Shown: piece by piece, positions 56,238 through 64,000 of the stretch
How the letters are laid out: each line of letters opens with the position of its first letter
Numbering within the stretch: position 1 is the first letter of the stretch
Source of the DNA: Ignatzschineria sp. RMDPL8A
Lineage (GTDB): Bacteria > Pseudomonadota > Gammaproteobacteria > Cardiobacteriales > Wohlfahrtiimonadaceae
Direction: 5' to 3'
NCBI RefSeq assembly: GCF_029815055.1
Contig: NZ_JAPPWA010000002.1
Coordinates: forward strand, 1,612,001 to 1,676,000
DNA: 64,000 nt
The notes under the pieces: generated by a model
What the model was told of the DNA's origin: nothing
The model's input: only the letters and a program-made list of their open reading frames with translations
Database searches by the model: none
Made by a program: the position numbers and the translations under genes

Positions 56238-57182
56238 ATGAGTCGACAGACACATTACGCTTCTAAATTCAGTGCCCATTTTGACAGGCTGTTTGGTCTA
56301 CTGGTCAAAGGGTCTGCCTACTTTGTCCTACTACTGCTCGGGGGCATCATTGTTTCGCTCATCATCGCCTCGATGCCGAGCATTAAAGAATTTGGTCTCA
56401 AGTTTCTTTGGACGAAAGAGTGGAACGCGCCGATGGATCAATTTGGTGCATTAGTACCGATCTACGGAACGCTCGTCACCTCCATTATTGCCCTTTTAAT
56501 TGCGGTGCCGGTCAGTTTTGGGATTGCGCTTTTTTTAACGGAACTCGCGCCAAACTGGATTAAAAAGCCCCTTGGCATTGCAATTGAGCTCTTAGCCGCG
56601 ATTCCAAGCATCGTCTACGGAATGTGGGGACTCTTTGTCTTCGCCCCGTTTTTTGCCGATCATCTCCAAGAGCCGCTCACGCGCCTTACCGCCAATATCC
56701 CGCTCATTAATAAACTCTTTGAAGGCCCAGCTTTTGGAATCGGGCTTCTCTCGGCGGGCATTATTCTCGCCATTATGATCATTCCCTACATTGCATCAGT
56801 GATGCGAGATGTCTTTGAACGTACCCCACAAATGATGAAAGAATCGGCCTACGGTCTTGGTGCAACAACCTGGGAAGTGGTATGGCACATCATCTTACCG
56901 CACACTCGTAAAGGAGTATTTGGCGGCATTATGCTTGGACTTGGGCGCGCCCTTGGGGAGACGATGGCGGTGACCTTTGTCATCGGGAACACCTATCAAC
57001 TCGATAGTCTATCGCTCTTTATGCCCGGAAACAGTATCACCTCCGCCCTTGCGAACGAATTTGCCGAAGCGTCGAGTGAGCTGCACACCGCAGCGTTGAT
57101 GGAATTGGGACTTCTCCTCTTTATCATCACCTTTATCGTGCTCACGCTCTCTAAACTCATTATGAATCGAAAGGCTTATTAA
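56238..57182 (+). CDS. pstC: Phosphate ABC transporter, permease PstC
   Basis: One of two inner-membrane permeases of the Pst importer. 314 residues, six spans. PstC marks: [54 protein letters not shown], and the ATPase-contact loop [50 protein letters not shown] precedes the ATG. The next gene, pstA, starts one base after the stop region, giving tight coupling. Confidence 0.96.
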   Translation: MSRQTHYASKFSAHFDRLFGLLVKGSAYFVLLLLGGIIVSLIIASMPSIKEFGLKFLWTKEWNAPMDQFGALVPIYGTLVTSIIALLIAVPVSFGIALFLTELAPNWIKKPLGIAIELLAAIPSIVYGMWGLFVFAPFFADHLQEPLTRLTANIPLINKLFEGPAFGIGLLSAGIILAIMIIPYIASVMRDVFERTPQMMKESAYGLGATTWEVVWHIILPHTRKGVFGGIMLGLGRALGETMAVTFVIGNTYQLDSLSLFMPGNSITSALANEFAEASSELHTAALMELGLLLFIITFIVLTLSKLIMNRKAY

Positions 57183-57183
57183 G

Positions 57184-58110
57184 ATGACCACACAGATCCT
57201 TCATTCCAACTCCGTTTCTGCCACAAATCAAACGCCCTCCGATCAAAATCGCCACGCCATGCGTCTTAAAAAACAGCGCATTCGTAAATGGATTAATCGC
57301 GGCGCCATTGCGCTCTCGATGACGGCGATGCTCTTTGGGCTCTTCTGGCTCTTTTTAATCCTATTTACCACAGTAACGAAAGGCTTTGGTGGCATCTCCA
57401 TGGAGTTTTTTACCGAGATGACCCCACCGGCAAACTCCGAAGGCGGCGGGCTATTAAACGCCATTGTCGGAAGTGGCATTCTAATTTTATGGGCCACCTT
57501 TATCGGTACGCCAATGGGGATTTTTGCCGGAATCTATCTGGTGGAATATAACCCGAATGGTCGCCTCACCTCGGTGATTCGCTTTATTAATGATGTACTG
57601 CTCTCCTCCCCTTCGATCGTAATTGGGCTCTTTGTCTATACCGTCATTGTAGTGCGAATGGGACACTTCTCAGGGCTTGCGGGGATTTTAGCGCTCGCGC
57701 TGATTCAGATTCCGATTGTGATTCGAACCACGGAAAACATGCTTCTTTTAGTCCCCAACACGCTTCGGGAAGCGGCGTATGCCCTTGGCGCACCTAAGTG
57801 GAAAATCATCATCAACATCACTCTAAAAGCCTCGCTATCGGGCATTATGACGGGGATTATGCTCGCCATTGCACGTATCTCAGGTGAAACCGCACCGCTT
57901 TTATTTACTACGCTCTCCAACCAATTCTGGACCACCAATGTGATGGAGCCGATGGCAAGTTTACCGGTGACGATCTATAACTTCGCGATGACCCCCGATA
58001 GCAATTTACAGCATCTTGCTTGGGCCGGCGTCTTCTTTATGACGATCGCGATCTTACTGCTCAACATCATTGCGCGCATCTTCTTTAGTCCGAAAGGTCA
58101 GCGTAATTAA
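57184..58110 (+). CDS. pstA: Phosphate ABC transporter, permease PstA
   Basis: Second Pst permease, 308 residues, with an N-terminal cytoplasmic extension of about 40 residues (Gln/Arg/Lys-rich). PstA marks: [100 protein letters not shown]. In most gammaproteobacteria pstB follows directly; here a strong terminator and a pilY1 gene come first. Confidence 0.96.
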   Translation: MTTQILHSNSVSATNQTPSDQNRHAMRLKKQRIRKWINRGAIALSMTAMLFGLFWLFLILFTTVTKGFGGISMEFFTEMTPPANSEGGGLLNAIVGSGILILWATFIGTPMGIFAGIYLVEYNPNGRLTSVIRFINDVLLSSPSIVIGLFVYTVIVVRMGHFSGLAGILALALIQIPIVIRTTENMLLLVPNTLREAAYALGAPKWKIIINITLKASLSGIMTGIMLAIARISGETAPLLFTTLSNQFWTTNVMEPMASLPVTIYNFAMTPDSNLQHLAWAGVFFMTIAILLLNIIARIFFSPKGQRN

Positions 58111-58183
58111 CCGAAATGTAAGCAACCAAATCAACTCTAGAGTGTCACACCCACCTTTTTGAGGCGTTCGTTCCTCACCTTTT

Positions 58184-58214
58184 GCCCAACCCTTCTACCG
58201 GTTGGGCTTTTTTT
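58184..58214 (+). terminator. Terminator of pstSCA
   Basis: GCCCAACC-cttctacc-GGTTGGGC followed by seven T, about 75 bases after pstA. It cleanly separates pstSCA from pilY1. Confidence 0.9.
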
Positions 58215-58739
58215 CGTCAAGATTTGTCAATCAATTCCAAGCCACTCATTATTCAGCAAAAATCCATTTTGATTGAGCGATTTTTATCCAAAAATGAGCG
58301 CCATATAGCTTTTTTAAATCCACCCAATAAGTTTTCTTTATGATCGAGAATATGACCTACGTCAAAAATTGTACGGCCTAAATAAATCGTGGAGAGATGC
58401 TCTTAATTGTAAATATCTTCCCATTAAGAATCTTGCCAACAATTCAGCACACCTAAACTATCAACTCATTGATACGTTATGATTCATGCTTGAATCGTTC
58501 GATTATTTAGCAAAAAGCGCGCCATAAATTTTGTCGATCGTCATCAATTAAAAAATTTTCTATGCCACGTTGTGTGACAGGCTAATTTTTAGTCAATTTA
58601 GACCTAATCCATTAATATATTTTTATTTTAACTGTTCTCATAAACCCTATAGGATACGTAATCCCACACAAATCTTTGTACTTCTTTACAAATAAAAACA
58701 AATTAATATTCAATACATTGTTATGTGAGATCACGATAA
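58215..58739. other. Long AT-rich intergenic region upstream of pilY1
   Basis: About 525 bases without a credible gene, markedly more AT-rich than the flanking coding DNA (for example the A/T tract at 58585-58640). Poorly matched promoter-like AT motifs occur throughout. Two short segments containing GCGCCATA (near 58300 and 58520) are similar but not convincing repeats. It is the longest gene-free stretch in the window and is likely to hold the pilY1 promoter and its regulators. Confidence 0.6.
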
Positions 58740-61700
58740 ATGAAGAGACTTTCCTTGTTATTGCTTCTCCTTAGAGCGATGCAGATGTTGCATGCCGATG
58801 AGACCTTTACCCCCTCAAGTGAGCCGGTGTTAAAACTAAACTCCCCGAAGCCCGCGATTGCGCTTGCGCTCGATAATTCCGGCTCGATGGGAATTCGCGA
58901 CATGATTTTAAATGGTAAAACCACCAGCCGAATTGATGCGTTACAACACACCGTTCGCCTTCTCTTTGACCGTTATAAAGATAAAGCGTTGCTGGGCTAT
59001 ACCAATATGAATTCGAGAAGAAATTCGTGGACGCTTCTTGATAATCACCTCCCCGTGCAAGATCTTTCCAAGGTGGATTCCAATGAATATCGCCGCATCT
59101 ATCAAAATATTGATAAAGACATTATCGCCTTTGGAAACACGCCCGTCTCCCATGTGACCTATCAAGCGATTCGCTTACTCCGTGGTGACCCCATCATTTT
59201 AGATCAAGCCGATCCGCCGATTATCAGTTCACACTTTGAGTCGCCACTGCACTATCGCTGTCAATCCAATCACGTAATTTTAATGACCGATGGTGCTGCG
59301 AACGAGTCTTTCTTCTATGATATTTTACCCGGTGATAAGCACTTGCTAAAACCCTATGATGCCCGTTTTAATCACAATCGCCATCTACTTTTTAGGGGTG
59401 AAGAGCATAAATTCGTCGTCGATATTGCACAAAAAATCGATCTTCGCGATATCCGAAAATTGACCATTGAACATAATACCTGGGCCGATAAACTCTACGA
59501 TAATGCCGGCCAACCTTGGAACGATCGCTATTCCAAACCGATGCCAATCACCATTCATACGGTGAGTCTGGCGATGCCGATCCACGATAAAATGTATAAA
59601 TATTACACCGATGGCACCGGAGGACTTCGCATGGGGGTTGAGGGTGGCCGCAATGTGATGAAAAACGCCGACGACCTCATTAGCGCCTTTGATGTGATTT
59701 TCTCGACGCTCGTTCGCAGTACAAGTAGCACCTACGCCTCCCTTGATAAAGAGATCACGACCCTACCGCAATCGGTGCCAAACATCAGCAATCTCGATAA
59801 TATGGGCGGAATTCGCTACGACACCACCTACACCTTTAATGAGGGCATTGGCTCCATTCGCGCGGTGACCTCCTATAAAGTCGCGGATCCGAGTGGCGAC
59901 CGCTCCAAAGACCGCATCAATAACGTTACATTGTGGGAAACGGGTAGCACTATTTTGCCCAATCAAGGCCGTTACATCACCTTTAATCCCACCTCGAAAA
60001 AAGAGATGGGTTTAACCACGGCGAATATTAAAAAACTCTATCCGCAAACGCCCTTTAGACAAGCCCATGAAGATTGGCTCCGCTTTAAGAAATCCTCGAA
60101 AGATGCCTATTTTATCCAATTAAATGGGCGCATTACCCCGATTGGGAGTTCCCCAAATGCCGATCTATTTTTGGCCAACCACGACAATCTCTATCTCAAT
60201 CTTGAGCTGATGCAAGCGCATAAACAGGGCTTTATTCAGTATCTGAAAAATAAAGCCTCACATTTTTCCAGCGTCATTGTGCTCGGCGATGATACCGGGA
60301 CGCTCCGCTTTATTAATGCCACTCGCGGACTTAAATCTGGGCGCCGTGCCGGGGAGCAAAATACTGCCTATTTCCCCTCGTTTCTTCATGAGCGCATCGA
60401 TGAGATTGCCCACAGCCACACCCATCAGCTTGTCATCGATGGTAAAACTAACATTAGTGATGGGCTCGTTATGAAAGAGGGAAGCGATTATTACGCGACC
60501 GTCGGCCTATCAAATCTTGGCGCAGGCGGAAAAGCGGTGATTGGCTATCAGCTCTATGGTAAAAAAGCCGCCGACCTCGATAATCTAAAAATCACTGGCG
60601 ATACCCATATCACTCCACTTTTTGAGATTGTGAACGAAGGGAAAAAGCGCACCCCTGGCTTTCAAAACTTAGGCTATAGTTATTCCGGCTTTCAATTTTT
60701 TAATCATATGAGCCCGAAATCCGCGCGCACCTCCCCGCAACTAGTCGCTCTCTTTGGCAATGGCTTTGGGAGTACGAGCAATGTCTCGAGCCTCTATTTG
60801 ATTGATGCCTACACCGGCGATCTTATTAAAGAGGTGATTCTCAATAAACAAGGCGGCGGTGCTGCGACTCCGACCATTATTGTGAAAGATGCGGGGCTCA
60901 ATATGCAGCAGCTCGATAAGGTCTATGTGGGCGATTACGAGGGGCATCTTTATAAAGTGACCTTTGACGCGGAGCTCAATACCGAATCGATCCAAACCCT
61001 CTTTAAAGCGCCTAAAACCGCGAAGGGACAATCGGCAATTTCTGTACAACCGCTTGTAATTCGCGACCCCAATAAAAACGATATCCACTGGGTCTATTTT
61101 GGGACGGGATTAAACGCAAGCATGGAGCTTGACCGCGGGAAAAATTCGCTCGTCACCCATAATCTAATTGCCATTAAGGATATTCCGGCAGCGATGAATT
61201 CTCCCCTGCAACTGAAAGATTTAAACCGTGGCGACCTTAAATATACTGGCAAAAAACCCTATTTAGATGATTACCTCACCTATAAAACCTATCCCGTTGA
61301 AGCGGATCTGCAAGAGAGCCACTCTCAGCGCGGCTGGTATCTTCCGCTAACGGCCGATGGCAACAATATGGGCGAGCGTTTAGTCTATTCACCGCAATAC
61401 GACAATGAGCGCAAAACCATTCATTTCAATACGTGGGGCGTTTATGAATTTTCGATCCACCAGCACGAAATCTACGGTAAATATCGCAGTGATGACCCCT
61501 GTTTACCCTCGGCGATTCCCTTTGGTAAACGCTTAGCGCTCGATCCATTTACCGGGAAAACCAAGCATTTTAGCCGTGAAAGTAATTTGGCCTACACCAA
61601 CGCCGCCGGCGGAAACTTTTCGGGGAACTATCTCTCCACCGGGACTGAAAAAGTCTACGGCAATCAGACCACGATCTTATCGCTCGGCATACAAGCCGAA

Positions 61701-61880
61701 TTGATCGAGATTACCGGAAGCGCCGACAGTTACTACAGTTACGATAAAGCGTCAGAAGATGCGGGGCGTTGCCAAACGATGGTCAATGGAGAAATCCTCT
61801 GCTTGCTCGATCCTTTTGCACAAGCAGGAGGCAGGGATTTTGTCGGGCGCTTATATATGAAACGTCGCCCCCATCATTAA
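58740..61880 (+). CDS. pilY1: PilY1-family type IV pilus tip adhesin
   Basis: 1046 residues. A signal peptide (residues 1-19, ending LHA-DE, with an unusual Arg in its core) is followed by a von Willebrand A domain (about 38-330) with MIDAS DNSGS at 45-49, a possible MIDAS Thr in GNTPVS, and CQSNHVILMTDGAAN. The C-terminal half is the PilY1 beta-propeller: VIVLGDDTGTLRFINA, YSYSGFQFFNHM, LVALFGNGFGSTSNVSSLYLIDAYTGDLI and VYVGDYEGHLYKV. PilY1 primes and caps pili and supports adhesion. The calcium loop looks degenerate. No pilin gene is nearby; the gene splits the pst locus. Confidence 0.88.
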   Translation: MKRLSLLLLLLRAMQMLHADETFTPSSEPVLKLNSPKPAIALALDNSGSMGIRDMILNGKTTSRIDALQHTVRLLFDRYKDKALLGYTNMNSRRNSWTLLDNHLPVQDLSKVDSNEYRRIYQNIDKDIIAFGNTPVSHVTYQAIRLLRGDPIILDQADPPIISSHFESPLHYRCQSNHVILMTDGAANESFFYDILPGDKHLLKPYDARFNHNRHLLFRGEEHKFVVDIAQKIDLRDIRKLTIEHNTWADKLYDNAGQPWNDRYSKPMPITIHTVSLAMPIHDKMYKYYTDGTGGLRMGVEGGRNVMKNADDLISAFDVIFSTLVRSTSSTYASLDKEITTLPQSVPNISNLDNMGGIRYDTTYTFNEGIGSIRAVTSYKVADPSGDRSKDRINNVTLWETGSTILPNQGRYITFNPTSKKEMGLTTANIKKLYPQTPFRQAHEDWLRFKKSSKDAYFIQLNGRITPIGSSPNADLFLANHDNLYLNLELMQAHKQGFIQYLKNKASHFSSVIVLGDDTGTLRFINATRGLKSGRRAGEQNTAYFPSFLHERIDEIAHSHTHQLVIDGKTNISDGLVMKEGSDYYATVGLSNLGAGGKAVIGYQLYGKKAADLDNLKITGDTHITPLFEIVNEGKKRTPGFQNLGYSYSGFQFFNHMSPKSARTSPQLVALFGNGFGSTSNVSSLYLIDAYTGDLIKEVILNKQGGGAATPTIIVKDAGLNMQQLDKVYVGDYEGHLYKVTFDAELNTESIQTLFKAPKTAKGQSAISVQPLVIRDPNKNDIHWVYFGTGLNASMELDRGKNSLVTHNLIAIKDIPAAMNSPLQLKDLNRGDLKYTGKKPYLDDYLTYKTYPVEADLQESHSQRGWYLPLTADGNNMGERLVYSPQYDNERKTIHFNTWGVYEFSIHQHEIYGKYRSDDPCLPSAIPFGKRLALDPFTGKTKHFSRESNLAYTNAAGGNFSGNYLSTGTEKVYGNQTTILSLGIQAELIEITGSADSYYSYDKASEDAGRCQTMVNGEILCLLDPFAQAGGRDFVGRLYMKRRPHH

Positions 61881-61957
61881 TGTGTTCATTGAGTTTTAAT
61901 TAGCGCCTGTTAGCCCAAATCTAAGCCTAAGCCTAAACTTAAATTAACCTTGCACCC

Positions 61958-62016
61958 AAAACACCTTAAACGGCGTATATCTCCTTCTGTGAGTGCGCCG
62001 GTTTAAGGTGTTTTTT
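61958..62016 (+). terminator. Terminator of pilY1
   Basis: AAAACACCTTAAAC pairs with GTTTAAGGTGTTTT across a loop that contains a further GGCG/CGCC stem. A T run follows, about 80 bases past the stop. Confidence 0.87.
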
Positions 62017-62063
62017 ATGGCTCAGCGTAGATAACACTCCGAAATATGACAAAGTTGTCATAC

Positions 62064-62096
62064 TGTCACATTCCCGTCATAATCGATTTCTACAAT
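62064..62096 (+). promoter_or_regulatory. Second PhoB box and -10, upstream of pstB
   Basis: TGTCACATTCC then CGTCATAATCG, an 11-bp repeat matching the box before pstS, with an extra TGTCA eight bases upstream. TACAAT (62091-62096) is spaced as the -10. It makes pstB-phoU an independent PhoB-controlled unit. Confidence 0.85.
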
Positions 62097-62150
62097 ACCT
62101 TAAGAATAAATTAAATCGATTCATTTTGTTGCAAGGATAGATTCCAACAC

Positions 62151-62909
62151 ATGAGTAACTCGAAAATTTCGATCCGAAATCTCAATTTTTATTACGGTGA
62201 ATATCAGGCGCTCCATAACATTTCGCTCGATATCCCCGCCAATGAAGTGACCGCGTTTATCGGCCCCTCAGGGTGCGGTAAATCGACGCTATTGCGCACG
62301 CTCAATAAGATGTATGCGCTCTATCCTGAGCAGCGCGCCGAGGGTGAAATCTTAATTGGCGATGAAAATATCTTAACGAGCAAAGAGGATGTCGCGCTCC
62401 TTCGGGCGAAAGTGGGCATGGTGTTTCAAAAGCCGACCCCCTTCCCGATGTCGATCTACGATAATATCGCCTTTGGCATTAAACTCTTTGAAAAGCTCCC
62501 GAGAATTGAGCTCGAAGAGCGGATTGAATGGGCCCTTTCGAAAGCGGCGCTCTGGGATGAAACAAAAGATAAGCTCCATGAAAGTGGCTACAATCTCTCT
62601 GGTGGGCAGCAGCAACGTCTCTCCATTGCCCGCGCGATTGCGATTAAACCTGAGATTTTATTGATGGACGAGCCCTGCTCCGCCCTTGACCCGATTTCAA
62701 CCGGGCGAATCGAGGAATTGATTAACGAGCTTAAAGCCGATTACACCATCGTGATGGTGACGCACAACATGCAGCAAGCGGCGCGTACCTCCGATAAAAC
62801 GGCGTTTATGTACCTTGGCGAACTGATCGAATATAACGACACCGACACCATGTTCACCACCCCAACACACAAGCAGACGGAAGATTATATCACCGGGCGT
62901 TATGGTTAA
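62151..62909 (+). CDS. pstB: Phosphate ABC transporter, ATP-binding protein
   Basis: ATPase of the Pst importer, 252 residues. Walker [19 protein letters not shown]-loop [19 protein letters not shown], signature [16 protein letters not shown], Walker [14 protein letters not shown] and switch [13 protein letters not shown]. The sequence is clearly PstB ([13 protein letters not shown]-type loop), not another importer ATPase. It is separated from pstA by the 3.1-kb pilY1 gene but has its own PhoB box. PhoU follows after 15 bases. Confidence 0.97.
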   Translation: MSNSKISIRNLNFYYGEYQALHNISLDIPANEVTAFIGPSGCGKSTLLRTLNKMYALYPEQRAEGEILIGDENILTSKEDVALLRAKVGMVFQKPTPFPMSIYDNIAFGIKLFEKLPRIELEERIEWALSKAALWDETKDKLHESGYNLSGGQQQRLSIARAIAIKPEILLMDEPCSALDPISTGRIEELINELKADYTIVMVTHNMQQAARTSDKTAFMYLGELIEYNDTDTMFTTPTHKQTEDYITGRYG

Positions 62910-62924
62910 TTAAAAGGAATTATA

Positions 62925-63656
62925 TTGATGAAACCTGTCAAACTGAATAATCATATCTCAGCGCAATTTAATGCTGAACTTGAAGATTCGATGAATCAAG
63001 TGCTCACCATGGGCGGACTGACGGAAAAACAGCTTGAAAGAGCGGTCCAAGCGATGATGACCAACGATGAAACGCTCGCAAAATCGGTGATTGAAGGAGA
63101 TAAAGTGATCAACCAGATGGAGGTTGATATTAATGAGCAGTGCATCACTATTATCGCCAAACGTCAGCCAACCGCGAGCGACCTGCGTCTTTTAATTGTG
63201 ATCATAAAAACCATTACCGAACTTGAGCGAATTGCCGATGCCGCGCGCAACATTGCCCGTATGGCGTTTAACCCGCTTCCAGAACACTTAAAACCGGTGC
63301 TTGCGAGTTTAGAATCGCTCTCAAAACGCAGCCTGACATTTTTCCACGATGTGCTCGATGCTTTTGCGCGCATGGATCTTGAAACGGTGCTCAACATCTA
63401 TCCCGATGACGATAAAATCGACGATGAATACGACAATATTGTCAGACAACTGATGACCTATATGATGGAAGATAGCCGCACCATTCCACCAGTATTAACC
63501 GCGATGCGCTGTGCCCGTTCGCTTGAACGCATTGGCGATCGTAGCCAAAATATTTGTGAATTTATCATCTATTTTGTTAAAGGCGTCGATATTCGCGTAC
63601 AAAAAGATGAAAAACTTCAAGTCTTGCTGAAAAACAAAGATCACAAAGCGCTCTAA
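62925..63656 (+). CDS. phoU: Phosphate signalling regulator PhoU
   Basis: 243-residue helical protein with the two three-helix PhoU repeats; the metal-site helices read [15 protein letters not shown] and [18 protein letters not shown]. It links Pst to the PhoR kinase and shuts off the Pho regulon when phosphate is plentiful. AAAGGAAT precedes the ATG. It ends the pstB-phoU unit with a strong terminator; phoB and phoR are not in view. Confidence 0.97.
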   Translation: MMKPVKLNNHISAQFNAELEDSMNQVLTMGGLTEKQLERAVQAMMTNDETLAKSVIEGDKVINQMEVDINEQCITIIAKRQPTASDLRLLIVIIKTITELERIADAARNIARMAFNPLPEHLKPVLASLESLSKRSLTFFHDVLDAFARMDLETVLNIYPDDDKIDDEYDNIVRQLMTYMMEDSRTIPPVLTAMRCARSLERIGDRSQNICEFIIYFVKGVDIRVQKDEKLQVLLKNKDHKAL

Positions 63657-63722
63657 GCCAGTAGTGATAGAGAACCGTAACGATCAATCCGAGAGCCTGT
63701 TTCGACTGGCAGGCTTATAATG

Positions 63723-63780
63723 AAAAAATGCTGTCCCTCACGTCTTACAAAACTCCGTGATTGGCAGCATTTTCTTTTCT
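63723..63780. terminator. Bidirectional terminator after phoU
   Basis: AAAAAATGCTG..CTCACG pairs with CGTGA..CAGCATTTTCTTTT around a 12-base loop, between converging genes. Confidence 0.82.
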
Positions 63781-63829
63781 CGTTAATTTTTCTAACGGAT
63801 CAAAACTCTTCTAAACCAAACTTGTTAGG

Positions 63830-64000
63830 CTAAATCTCAAGCTCCGTTGCGGTAAAGAGCACTTTTGGACTAATAATCTGCGCTTGCTCACGAATCATCG
63901 AAAGATCGCGCTGCCCATCATCGCTATCATTTACAAAGGCGTAGAGCGTTGAAGTGGTATAGGAGAGCGCATATTCTGGCGTTTTTCCTTGTAAAATATG
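63830..64000 (-). CDS. C-terminal end of an unidentified gene, cut by window edge
   Basis: An open minus-strand frame enters from the right edge and ends at TAG 63830, giving the last 56 residues. They include YALSYTTSTLYAFVNDSDDGQR and end in VLFTATELEI. No family recognised. The frame converges on phoU and is closed by the shared terminator, which supports it as real coding sequence. Confidence 0.6.
   Translation of the reverse strand, partial: HILQGKTPEYALSYTTSTLYAFVNDSDDGQRDLSMIREQAQIISPKVLFTATELEI

Noticed and set aside
58215-58739. Hidden gene, tRNA or CRISPR array in the long pilY1 upstream region
   Set aside because: No open frame with ribosome site, no tRNA T-loop pattern and no regularly spaced repeats were seen.
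61915-61945. CTAAGC microrepeat after pilY1
   Set aside because: Three imperfect six-base units in non-coding DNA; too short and irregular to mean anything.

Overview
The window is chromosomal DNA of a Gram-negative gammaproteobacterium of moderate GC content. Evidence for the class is an enteric-style his operon with a leader-peptide attenuator, E. coli-type GshA, PepN, RNase T, LipB, WaaC, Prc and PstSCAB-PhoU, together with a Slam-type outer-membrane protein and a PilY1 protein. The mix would fit a small-genome, host- or carrion-associated lineage such as the Ignatzschineria/Wohlfahrtiimonas group, but this genus-level placement is an impression and was not tested. I saw no rRNA, tRNA, CRISPR array, insertion sequence, integrase or phage gene. 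Coding density is high, and most operons end in clear intrinsic terminators.

Layout. 1-5007 (minus): three tandem OppA/MppA-like peptide-binding proteins, the last cut by the window edge. 5110-11977 (minus): the histidine operon, with a promoter, a short His-containing leader peptide, nested attenuator hairpins, then hisG-D-C-B-A-F-IE and a terminator. hisH, normally between hisB and hisA, is absent, and HisF lacks two residues of the HisH interface. 12038-13754: a 47-residue membrane protein and an unknown exported protein. 13918-17564: a Fur-box-headed sitABCD Mn/Fe transporter. 17605-22770: thioesterase, GNAT acetyltransferase, DsbA-like protein, an unknown membrane-anchored protein, an SDR dehydrogenase and an amino acid permease. 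22899-27539 (minus): mnmA, prc, serC. 27639-36711 (plus): clpP, clpX, rnt, gshA, a TerC-family protein, an NCS2 purine permease and a YccS-like protein. 36856-42909: mraZ (away from any division cluster), murI, pepN, a nitroreductase and a DAACS symporter. 43076-47159: ruvX, lysO, waaC and an orphan Slam gene. 47143-51390 (minus): VanZ-like protein, azlCD, lipB, nadE, pncB. 51644-54854: two unknown proteins, a luciferase-like oxidoreductase, a 37-residue membrane protein behind a perfect FNR palindrome, and a YbaN protein. 54900-63656: the phosphate system, split into pstSCA and pstB-phoU, each with its own PhoB box, with a PilY1 adhesin gene between the two halves. 63830-64000 is the 3' end of an unidentified minus-strand gene.

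How the genes work together. Several blocks are nutrient systems with visible switches: histidine (attenuation), Mn/Fe (Fur) and phosphate (PhoB). pncB-nadE form an NAD salvage pair, azlCD and LysO are amino acid exporters, and clpP-clpX encode the ATP-dependent protease.

Most interesting points. (1) A his operon without hisH whose HisF lacks the gate Arg5 and carries Gln in place of the interface Asp98 suggests IGP synthase working from free ammonia, or an unusual HisH elsewhere. (2) A PilY1 tip-adhesin gene interrupts the pst locus. (3) An orphan Slam lipoprotein exporter. (4) Several unassigned cis elements: a fourfold 11-bp direct repeat, a LacI-like palindrome and an FNR site over a tiny membrane protein.
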